A stretch of DNA of 9,302 nt from Bacteroidales bacterium. GTDB taxonomy: Bacteria > Bacteroidota > Bacteroidia > Bacteroidales > Paludibacteraceae. Both the position numbers and the translations under genes were made by a program. Below the pieces are notes generated by a model that was not told the origin of the DNA, ran no database searches, and was given only the letters and a program-made list of their open reading frames with translations. Position 1 is the stretch's first letter. The number at the start of each line of letters is the position of its first letter. The stretch is taken from the NCBI GenBank assembly GCA_018066005.1, contig JAGHSG010000170.1, forward strand, positions 1 to 9,302. Reading direction: 5' to 3'. Positions 1 through 5,482 of this stretch are shown here, in pieces.

Positions 1-464
1 ATAGAAGACATATTCAGTATATATCCTTTCTTACGCGGACGACCAAACACCATTTCCTTCTTTTCCTCCTCGGTCAACTCACGTTTAGCCATCGCCTCGC
101 CGAACAAACGGCACATCTTGGCCACACGAATCATATGCAGGTTGAGCATCAACTCAATACGTTTCATAGATGTTTCCAGATACGGAATGAAGAAGAACAC
201 ACCGGCACCGTTGATAAGTATATCTGCTTGCAGGTTATTGTCTTGACAATACGCGAACAATTCTTCGGCAGCATCCGACTTGCTCAAATCGGCATATTTG
301 GCAATTGTCTTAACACCATATTCTTTTGCCAACGAATCGGCTACTTCTTGCAATTCTTTCTCCTGATTGCTGACTAGCAGCAGGTCTGTATGATAATCAC
401 GCGCCAACTGTGTGGCGTATTGCAAGCCTATTCCCGAACTGGCACCTGTAACTAAACTTAACAT
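1..464 (-). CDS. Short-chain dehydrogenase/reductase, probable 3-beta-hydroxysteroid dehydrogenase; 3' part outside window
   Basis: Seen: the first 154 residues, starting MLSLVTGASSGIG, are present and the frame runs off the window edge. The Rossmann cofactor motif TGASSGIG is at residues 6-13, an NGAG version of the usual NNAG motif at 85-88, and NMSS at 151-154, where the second serine falls where the family's catalytic serine is expected. The YxxxK part of the active site lies outside the window. Known: SDR enzymes with this motif set are NAD(P)-dependent alcohol/ketone oxidoreductases acting in the cytosol. Inference: as the last visible gene of an operon with a steroid 5-alpha-reductase and an OYE reductase, it most likely interconverts a 3-keto and a 3-hydroxy group on a steroid or bile acid. 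The substrate and stereochemistry cannot be read from the sequence. It follows the OYE gene by 23 bp made of a 7-bp repeat, without a Shine-Dalgarno site. Confidence 0.88.
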   Translation of the reverse strand, partial: MLSLVTGASSGIGLQYATQLARDYHTDLLLVSNQEKELQEVADSLAKEYGVKTIAKYADLSKSDAAEELFAYCQDNNLQADILINGAGVFFFIPYLETSMKRIELMLNLHMIRVAKMCRLFGEAMAKRELTEEEKKEMVFGRPRKKGYILNMSS

Positions 465-489
465 AATTGAGAATTGAGAATTGAGAATT
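465..489 (-). repeat. 7-bp tandem repeat just before the SDR start codon
   Basis: Three full copies of AATTGAG plus a partial fourth (plus-strand reading; CTCAATT on the coding strand) fill the whole gap between the OYE stop codon and the SDR ATG. It gives an A/T-rich leader with no Shine-Dalgarno sequence. Copy number could vary by slippage, which would change only the spacing between the two genes. Confidence 0.85.
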
Positions 490-1774
490 ATTGCTGCCAC
501 TTTTGCTCCAACTGAGCAATTTCTTTCTTTATCGATGCAGGTATCTGTTCGCCGTCGCGCTCTACGCACTCGTGGCACTTCATCTCGAGCGTGTACATAC
601 GTCCTACGCAGTAATTACTGCGTTTGCAGCCGGCATGGTAATGCGGATTCTTCTCCACGTGATGCACAAAGTCGGGGTCTTTAATCAGCACGTGTGCCAG
701 TTGGAACAACTCAAAGCCTTCATCCATAATACGCTGGCACGAATCGCCACTCTGCACACCGCCGACATAGATAAGCGGAATATCTTTTACTTCGGGGTCA
801 CTATTGAACGCCTCTTGGAAACGTTTTGCCCAGTCCATAAAGTACAACTCGCGGAAGGGCGAAGTCTTAATCATCATCTTGCCGCCGCCACAAAGCAGAG
901 CCGCCTTGAGCCACCACATCTTACCGGGCATATATCCGGCAAGGGCTTTGATAGGCATAGCACCGCCCAGAATAGTCATCGGCGAAGCGCTGACCGTACC
1001 TCCGGACAGAACAATACCATGTACATGGTGTTTGGCTATTTCTTTGGCTATTCGGATGCCTTCTTCCATATCCGAGCCGCGCCAGCAGTCGTCGGTCATA
1101 TTCGTCTTAACGACCACGGCAAGGGCTTTCTTACCCGATTTTTCATCGCCCTTAGCGTGCTCCATCACTTCATCCAGCACTTCGTTCAGGAAGCGCACAC
1201 GGTTCTCAAAGCAACCGCCATACTCGTCATGACGGTGGTTGGTACGCGGGGAGATGAACTGCGAAAGCAAATACGCGTGACCGGCATGTATCTCCACACA
1301 GTCAAAACCTGCTTCGCGGCAGAAATCGACCGCTTCGCCAAATTTCTTAACCAGATGTTTTATCTCGCTGACTTTGAGCCGACGATGGATAGTAGGCGAA
1401 TACAGGTTCAGTCCGTTAGACGCCGACACGGGCAAACAATGACATGTAGCCACGTGCGTCATATTACCGCAGTGCCCCAATTGGATGCTAACTTTGGCAC
1501 CCTCGGCATGCACGGCATCCGTCAGTTTTTTCAAACCTTCCAACGCTTCCGGACGGACATATAACTGTCCGTCAAAACTGACACCACTCAAATCAACCGC
1601 ACAATAAGCCACCGTAGTCATACCTACCCCGCCACGAGCCACGCTGACATGGTAGTCTTGCAGCATCTGGCTGGGGGTATTGTTAGTACACATGTTTTCA
1701 AACGCCGCAGAACGGATGAACCGGTTACGCAGCGTAATAGGCCCCAACTGATAGGGGGTAAAAAGTTTATTCAT
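488..1774 (-). CDS. Old-yellow-enzyme family NADH:flavin oxidoreductase, probable 5-beta-reductase of 3-oxo-4-ene steroids/bile acids
   Basis: Seen: 428 residues starting MNKLFTPYQLGPITLRNRF, the usual beginning of an OYE-type TIM barrel. Core motifs are HAGHAYLLSQFISPR from residue 163, with DEYGG and ENR just after it (the flavin/substrate site), and YVGGV at 336-340 near the FMN phosphate site. The tail holds four cysteines at 383, 389, 400 and 403. This resembles the 4Fe-4S segment of 2,4-dienoyl-CoA reductase and BaiCD relatives, but a serine (386) stands where a further cysteine is often found. The C-terminal FAD/NAD domain of those roughly 650-aa relatives is absent. Known: enzymes of this group reduce activated C=C bonds, and related ones give 5-beta bile acids. 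Inference: it reduces the 4,5 double bond of 3-oxo-4-ene steroids, opposite in stereochemistry to its neighbour's product. Only 3 bp separate it from the upstream reductase gene, so the two are co-transcribed. Confidence 0.9.
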   Translation of the reverse strand: MNKLFTPYQLGPITLRNRFIRSAAFENMCTNNTPSQMLQDYHVSVARGGVGMTTVAYCAVDLSGVSFDGQLYVRPEALEGLKKLTDAVHAEGAKVSIQLGHCGNMTHVATCHCLPVSASNGLNLYSPTIHRRLKVSEIKHLVKKFGEAVDFCREAGFDCVEIHAGHAYLLSQFISPRTNHRHDEYGGCFENRVRFLNEVLDEVMEHAKGDEKSGKKALAVVVKTNMTDDCWRGSDMEEGIRIAKEIAKHHVHGIVLSGGTVSASPMTILGGAMPIKALAGYMPGKMWWLKAALLCGGGKMMIKTSPFRELYFMDWAKRFQEAFNSDPEVKDIPLIYVGGVQSGDSCQRIMDEGFELFQLAHVLIKDPDFVHHVEKNPHYHAGCKRSNYCVGRMYTLEMKCHECVERDGEQIPASIKKEIAQLEQKWQQ

Positions 1775-1777
1775 AAT

Positions 1778-2560
1778 TTAGTAAATAAACGGAATAATAC
1801 GTTTGAGGCGTTTGCTATCAAACTCCTTAGGGAACTCCTCTTGATAACGATGATAAATGGAATTGGCACGCGGAACGAGGTTGCTGCATGTCAGCAGGAA
1901 GAACAGCGCACCTGCCCAAGACCACGTCAGGATAGCCCACCCTAACCACTCGGTTATCTCGCCGAGATAATTAGCGGAAGTAACAAAACGGTATAAACCT
2001 TTTTTAGGCATATAGTGATTGGTATCTCCCGGTTGGCGCAGATGACGAATAACATGATCCGAGTGCATATTGATAATCCATCCGATGATGAAGATACTCA
2101 AACCCAAAATGAACGGCCAAGACGACATCCACTGTGCGCCGTACGGCTTGTACATAGGCGCCAAGTGGAATAACCAATAGCCCTGAACATATCCATTGAT
2201 TATATTCCACAGTACGCTCAAGAACATGATAGCAACAGGCATCTTGCTGTTTCCCTTGAGCAGGAAGGGGAAGATAAACGACCGCTGGAAATAGTGGAAT
2301 TCAAAGATGAGTAGGAAGATAACATACGGTATCTGCCATTTGACATCGGATATTGCCCATAAATACAGCATCACCACAAACACAGGCGCTTCCATCAGGA
2401 ACCACCCCACCTTGTTATTGATAGCCGGACCCCATTTCTCGGTACGCATCTTGCCGTAACCGGCATCCACGAAATACAATGATATGAAAATAACGACACA
2501 CACCAGTGCCATCATAAACAAAAAGTTGTTAAAAAACTCCAGCGAGTAAAAATTTTCCAT
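1778..2560 (-). CDS. Membrane steroid 5-alpha-reductase homologue
   Basis: Seen: 260 residues, mostly hydrophobic, with membrane spans near 12-31, 52-70, 76-100, 109-132, 148-164 and 205-225. The C-terminal half carries the family signature: NMHSD at 164-168, RHLRQPGD at 172-179, GLYRFVTSANYLGE at 188-201, EWLGW at 204-208, NLVPRA at 227-232 and the terminal RIIPFIY. Glu57 (FLMEAP) and Tyr90 (FHYFQR) align with Glu57 and Tyr91 of human SRD5A2, which hold the steroid 3-keto group. Known: the family uses NADPH to reduce the 4,5 double bond of 3-oxo-4-ene steroids to the 5-alpha form, in the membrane. Inference: first gene of a steroid/bile-acid operon, read from the promoter at 2589-2620 with a leader of about 23 nt. 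Length is normal for the family. The family call is nearly certain; the natural substrate is not. Confidence 0.95.
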   Translation of the reverse strand: MENFYSLEFFNNFLFMMALVCVVIFISLYFVDAGYGKMRTEKWGPAINNKVGWFLMEAPVFVVMLYLWAISDVKWQIPYVIFLLIFEFHYFQRSFIFPFLLKGNSKMPVAIMFLSVLWNIINGYVQGYWLFHLAPMYKPYGAQWMSSWPFILGLSIFIIGWIINMHSDHVIRHLRQPGDTNHYMPKKGLYRFVTSANYLGEITEWLGWAILTWSWAGALFFLLTCSNLVPRANSIYHRYQEEFPKEFDSKRLKRIIPFIY

Positions 2561-2588
2561 ACTCTACCTAATTTTGCAATTTGGGCTG

Positions 2589-2620
2589 CAAAGATACAAA
2601 AAAAAATCCATATACACAAA
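2589..2620 (-). promoter_or_regulatory. Bacteroidetes promoter of the reductase operon
   Basis: On the minus strand the -33 box TTTG (2617-2620), a 20-bp spacer and the -7 box TATCTTTG (2589-2596, fitting TAnnTTTG) are followed by a leader of about 23 nt to the ATG at 2560. Its -33 box is only 4 bp from that of the divergent peptidase promoter. Confidence 0.85.
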
Positions 2621-2624
2621 TTTA

Positions 2625-2656
2625 TTTGCATATTTCAAAAAAAAGCAGTACCTTTG
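2625..2656 (+). promoter_or_regulatory. Bacteroidetes promoter of the M3 peptidase gene
   Basis: TTTG (2625-2628), 20 bp, TACCTTTG (2649-2656). The position of this -7 box excludes a TTG at 2654 as translation start and supports the ATG ATG pair at 2675/2678, with a leader of only about 10-15 nt. A three-codon frame (ATG AAT TTA TGA, 2667-2678) overlaps the start; I regard it as chance. Confidence 0.88.
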
Positions 2657-2674
2657 TGCCCGCAAAATGAATTT

Positions 2675-4816
2675 ATGATGAAAAAATTAACTGTTATGGC
2701 ATTAGCCGCATGTGCGCTGATGGGGTGCGCCAAGAAAAACCCCTTCTACAATTACAAAGAGTGGAACACCCCTCACGGGACCTTCCCCTTCAACGAGATC
2801 AAAATGGAGCATTACCGTCCTGCTTTTGAGGAAGGTATGAAACAGGGACTGGCAGACATTGACGCTATTGTTAACAACCCCGAGGCACCTACGTTTGAGA
2901 ACACTATCGAGGCATACATGAATGCCGGCGAGATGTTGGAAAAAGTGTCTTACTGCTTCTATAACCTGACTTCAGCCGAGACCAATGACGAGATGCAGGC
3001 ACTGGAAGTAGAGATGGCTCCCAAACTCAGCGAGTACGAGACCGCTATCCTGCTGAACGACGGTCTGTTCCGGCGTATCAAAGCCGTGTATGACCAGCGC
3101 GACAGTCTGAACCTCACCCCCGAGCAGTATCGCATCCTGGAGAAGACCTACGAAGGTTTTGCCGACAACGGTGCCAACCTGGATGCAGCCGGTAAGGAAC
3201 AACTCAAAGCGTTGACACTCAAGATGAGCAACCTGACCACCCAATACGGTCAGAACGCCCTGAATGCCACCAACGCCTGGACGTACGAAGTCAACGACGA
3301 GAGCGAGTTGGACGGACTGAACGAGGACACCAAAGCCATGCTGAAAAGTATTGCCGAGAAAAACGGCAAGAGCGGTTGGATGTTAGACCTCAAGCAGACC
3401 ACTTATATCCCCGTCATGGAAGACTGCAACAATCGCGCGCTACGCGAAACCTTATATAAAGCGTATAACAGCCGCGCCTTAGGCGGTGAGTTCGATAACT
3501 CCGCCATCATCGTGGAGATTGCCAACACGCGCTTGCAGATGGCACAACTGTTCGGCAAACGTAACTATGCCGAGAAATCGCTACACAACACGTGCGCCGA
3601 GACGCAAGAGAACGTGATGACGTTCCTTGACCAACTGCGTGACGCCTACGTGGCTCCTGCCCAAGCGGAAGTGAAAGAGTTGCAGGCATACGCCGAGACG
3701 TTAGGTTTTACGGGCGAATTGCAGCCGTGGGATTGGTCATATTACAGCAAGAAACTGAAAGATGCCAAATACAGCATCTCGGACGACGTGCTCCGTCCGT
3801 ACTTTGAGTTGGAAGCCGTCAAGAAAGGTGTGTTCGGCTTGGCTGAACGTCTGTACGGCATTCAGTTTGTGGAGAACAAGGATATTCAGGTATATAATCC
3901 CGAGGTCAGCGCCTACGATGTTTTGGACGCCGAAGGCAATTACCTGGCTGTTTATTACAGCGATTTCCATCCGCGTGACGGCAAGCGTGCCGGTGCATGG
4001 ATGAACGAGTTCAAGCCCCAATGGATGGAGCAAGACGGAACGGACAGCCGTCCGCACATCGTCAATGTGATGAACCTGACCCGTGCCATCAAGAACGACA
4101 GTGTAGATAAACCTGCCCTGCTGACTTATTACGAAGTGGAGACGTTCCTGCACGAGTTCGGTCACGCGTTGCACGGTATGCTGACCAAGTGCCACTATGC
4201 TGCTTTGAGCGGAACGAGTGTACCCCGCGACTTTGTGGAGTTGCCCAGTCAGTTCAACGAGAATTTCCTCGGCGAGAAAGAGTTCTTGGACACTTTTGCC
4301 AAGCATTATGAGACAGGTGAGCCAATGCCGCAAGACCTGATTGACAAGATTAAAGCCAGCAATAATTACCACGCCGCTTATGCGTGCGTCCGTCAGTTAT
4401 CGTTCGGTTATTTGGATATGGCATGGCATACGTTGACCGAGCCGTTTGCCGTTACGGACGGTGACACGCTGAACGCTGTTATCAACTTCACCAACGCTGC
4501 CATGGAGCAGGTGCGCGTGCTGCCTAATGTAGCCGGAACGCACATGGTTACAGCCTTTACGCATATTTTCTCGGGCGGTTATGCAGCCGGTTATTATAGT
4601 TATAAGTGGAGTGAGTTATTGGATGCCGATGCTTTTGCGCAGTTCCAACTGGCACAAGCTACCAAGGGCAGTATCTTTGATAAGGAGACAGCAGACCGTT
4701 GGCGCACAAATATCTTAGAGCGCGGTAACACGGAAGAGCCTATGGTTCTTTACCGCCGTTTCCGCGGTGGTGATCCCACTATCGACGCCCTGCTCAAACG
4801 GGATGGTTTGAAGTAA
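2675..4816 (+). CDS. dcp: M3-family zinc metallopeptidase, Dcp-type peptidyl-dipeptidase, lipoprotein form
   Basis: Seen: from the ATG at 2675 (2678 is equally possible) the protein has 713 residues. It begins with a lipoprotein signal peptide: KK, a hydrophobic run, then ALMGC with the lipidated cysteine at residue 18. No acidic surface-export signal follows the cysteine, so it probably faces the periplasm. Similarity to E. coli Dcp is visible from the N-terminal region on (HYRPAFEEGM, the FxNTI motif). The zinc site is HEFGH at 493-497 with the third ligand Glu522 in FVELPSQ; the 29-residue spacing from the first His is exactly that of thimet oligopeptidase. The substrate loop HIFSGGYAAGYYSYKWSE follows near residue 630. 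Known: Dcp removes dipeptides from the C-terminus of short peptides. Inference: it degrades peptides in the cell envelope. It is a stand-alone gene, divergent from the reductase operon and closed by the terminator at 4831-4873. Confidence 0.94.
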   Translation: MMKKLTVMALAACALMGCAKKNPFYNYKEWNTPHGTFPFNEIKMEHYRPAFEEGMKQGLADIDAIVNNPEAPTFENTIEAYMNAGEMLEKVSYCFYNLTSAETNDEMQALEVEMAPKLSEYETAILLNDGLFRRIKAVYDQRDSLNLTPEQYRILEKTYEGFADNGANLDAAGKEQLKALTLKMSNLTTQYGQNALNATNAWTYEVNDESELDGLNEDTKAMLKSIAEKNGKSGWMLDLKQTTYIPVMEDCNNRALRETLYKAYNSRALGGEFDNSAIIVEIANTRLQMAQLFGKRNYAEKSLHNTCAETQENVMTFLDQLRDAYVAPAQAEVKELQAYAETLGFTGELQPWDWSYYSKKLKDAKYSISDDVLRPYFELEAVKKGVFGLAERLYGIQFVENKDIQVYNPEVSAYDVLDAEGNYLAVYYSDFHPRDGKRAGAWMNEFKPQWMEQDGTDSRPHIVNVMNLTRAIKNDSVDKPALLTYYEVETFLHEFGHALHGMLTKCHYAALSGTSVPRDFVELPSQFNENFLGEKEFLDTFAKHYETGEPMPQDLIDKIKASNNYHAAYACVRQLSFGYLDMAWHTLTEPFAVTDGDTLNAVINFTNAAMEQVRVLPNVAGTHMVTAFTHIFSGGYAAGYYSYKWSELLDADAFAQFQLAQATKGSIFDKETADRWRTNILERGNTEEPMVLYRRFRGGDPTIDALLKRDGLK

Positions 4817-4830
4817 TTATCGGTAAATTC

Positions 4831-4873
4831 AAAAATAAAAGAGAGTGTGTCGTAATAGGCACACTCTCTTTAT
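4831..4873 (+). terminator. Intrinsic terminator after the M3 peptidase gene
   Basis: Stem GAGAGTGTG (4841-4849) pairs with CACACTCTC (4860-4868). Three further A-T pairs extend it and a short T run follows. A run of A residues upstream means the same hairpin could also work on the opposite strand. It starts 15 bp past the stop codon. Confidence 0.88.
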
Positions 4874-4874
4874 C

Positions 4875-4920
4875 ATTAGACAGCCATTGCTGCCGTTCAT
4901 TCTAAGGCTTGACACGTGTC
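4875..4920. repeat. First mini-hairpin unit and perfect 10-bp palindrome
   Basis: ATTAG leads into a small hairpin (CAGC, loop CATT, GCTG; 4881-4892), followed by CGTTCATTCTAAG, a variant of the linker seen in the arrays at 5083-5193 and 5347-5423. The stretch closes with the perfect palindrome GACACGTGTC at 4911-4920. It appears to be an outlying unit of the same repeat family. Confidence 0.6.
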
Positions 4921-4975
4921 TAACCTTAGTGATACCTTAGTGATACGTTAGTTATAGGTTAGTTATTACTGAAGG
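4921..4975. repeat. 11-bp-period repeat tract, TTAG type
   Basis: Five consecutive 11-bp units: TAACCTTAGTG, ATACCTTAGTG, ATACGTTAGTT, ATAGGTTAGTT and a decayed ATTACTGAAGG. The period is strict while bases drift, unlike fresh slippage repeats. No gene overlaps it. Confidence 0.85.
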
Positions 4976-4979
4976 ATCT

Positions 4980-5056
4980 CCGTACTTTTTTCGTACTATT
5001 TGCCTACTTTTTCCGCGTGATTTGGGCGTGATTTCCGCGTTCTTTCCGCGTCCCTC
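4980..5056. repeat. 11-bp-period repeat tract, CGT-plus-T-run type
   Basis: Seven consecutive 11-bp units: CCGTACTTTTT, TCGTACTATTT, GCCTACTTTTT, CCGCGTGATTT, GGGCGTGATTT, CCGCGTTCTTT and CCGCGTCCCTC. Each has a GC-richer half with CGT or CTA and a T-rich half, so T-tracts recur once per helical turn. The phase is shifted by 4 bp from the preceding tract. Confidence 0.85.
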
Positions 5057-5082
5057 TAATAGGATTGTCAGTACATTTGCGC

Positions 5083-5193
5083 CTTAGATGACTTTGTCAC
5101 CGTTCTATTAGGCATCTCTGCTGCCGTTCTACTAGGGCTTTGCCCGTTATATTAGGCACTTCGTGCCGTTCATTTAGCGCAGCGTTCTATGAG
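5083..5193. repeat. Mini-hairpin array A with constant 11-nt linker
   Basis: Small perfect hairpins of differing sequence alternate with the linker CGTTCTATTAG or close variants, at 5101, 5125, 5145, 5167 and 5183. Hairpins in order: TGAC-TTT-GTCA (5089-5099), GGCA-7 nt-TGCC (5111-5125), GGGC-TTT-GCCC (5135-5145), GGCAC-TTC-GTGCC (5155-5167) and CGC-A-GCG (5178-5184). Stems differ but stay complementary and most loops are three pyrimidines, which suggests the structure rather than the sequence is kept. Linker spacing is 16-24 bp. The short reading frames crossing it look like chance. Confidence 0.85.
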
Positions 5194-5217
5194 CAACGCG
5201 CCTCCATTCCGGCATTT

Positions 5218-5323
5218 CTCCATTACCTTTTTATGGAGTTTTCCGCCACATATCCCAGTGGCGGTCGTGGCGGAATGGCGGAAACCGCCACACCGCCTTA
5301 CCGCCATTACCTTTCTATGGCGG
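5218..5323. repeat. Cluster of GGCGG/CCGCC hairpins with a shared-loop pair
   Basis: Four hairpins lie in about 105 bp. CTCCAT/ATGGAG (5218-5238) encloses loop TACCTTTTT. CCGCCAC/GTGGCGG (5243-5264) has an 8-nt loop. TGGCGG-AAA-CCGCCA (5276-5290) is perfect. CCGCCAT/ATGGCGG (5301-5323) encloses loop TACCTTTCT. The first and last share their loop and inner CCAT/ATGG stem while the outer stem pairs differ in a compensated way. The GGCGG or CCGCC word recurs about eight times. Confidence 0.8.
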
Positions 5324-5346
5324 TTTCATCGCTTTATATCGTCCAT

Positions 5347-5423
5347 CTTTAGCCGCTTTGCGGCGTTCTATTAGCGTTAGCGTTCTATTAGGCACTCCGT
5401 GCCGTTCAATTAGCGCAGCGTTC
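5347..5423. repeat. Mini-hairpin array B with the same 11-nt linker
   Basis: Same architecture as array A: GCCGC-TTT-GCGGC (5352-5364), linker (5364-5374), a weak GC-GTTA-GC unit, linker (5381-5391), GGCAC-TCC-GTGCC (5391-5403), linker variant CGTTCAATTAG (5403-5413), CGC-A-GCG (5414-5420), then a last decayed linker running into the large hairpin. The pair GGCAC hairpin, linker, CGCAGCG occurs in the same order in array A, which suggests segmental duplication. Confidence 0.85.
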
Positions 5424-5478
5424 TATAACTACGTCCCGAGCACGATATTTCGTGGCGTAGCGCGAGGGACGTGTTATA
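5424..5478 (-). other. Long bulged hairpin directly after the stop codon of the 444-aa gene
   Basis: TATAAC, one bulged T and ACGTCCC (5424-5437) pair with GGGACGT and GTTATA (5466-5478), giving 13 bp. Inside is a second stem, CACGA/TCGTG (5441-5454), with loop TATT. It lies 4 bp beyond the stop codon of the minus-strand gene, so its transcript could fold here. There is no T run on either side, so a 3'-end-protecting structure or a Rho-linked end is more likely than a classical intrinsic terminator. Confidence 0.65.
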
Positions 5479-5482
5479 TCTT

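Noticed and set aside
491..1564. 357-aa open frame on the plus strand opposite the OYE gene
   Set aside because: It is antisense to a clearly conserved reductase, shows no family motif and has no promoter; a shadow of the real gene's codon use.
2654..2674. Upstream TTG start that would add seven residues to the M3 peptidase
   Set aside because: The TTG is part of the -7 promoter box, so it would not be transcribed; the lipoprotein signal begins properly at the ATG pair 2675/2678.
3737..4372. 211-aa open frame on the minus strand inside the M3 peptidase gene
   Set aside because: It lies across the zinc-site coding region of the real gene and has no recognisable motif.
5140..5374. Two overlapping small open frames (61 and 70 aa)
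   Set aside because: They run across hairpins and linker repeats, and their protein text simply reflects the repeats; no promoter or conserved motif.
5083..5423. CRISPR array
   Set aside because: The constant part is only 11 nt, the variable parts are short palindromes of uneven length, and no cas gene is present.
4821..5482. Insertion sequence or other mobile element in the large gap
   Set aside because: No transposase fragment, no terminal inverted repeats bordering the gap and no target duplication seen; the content is short ordered repeats.
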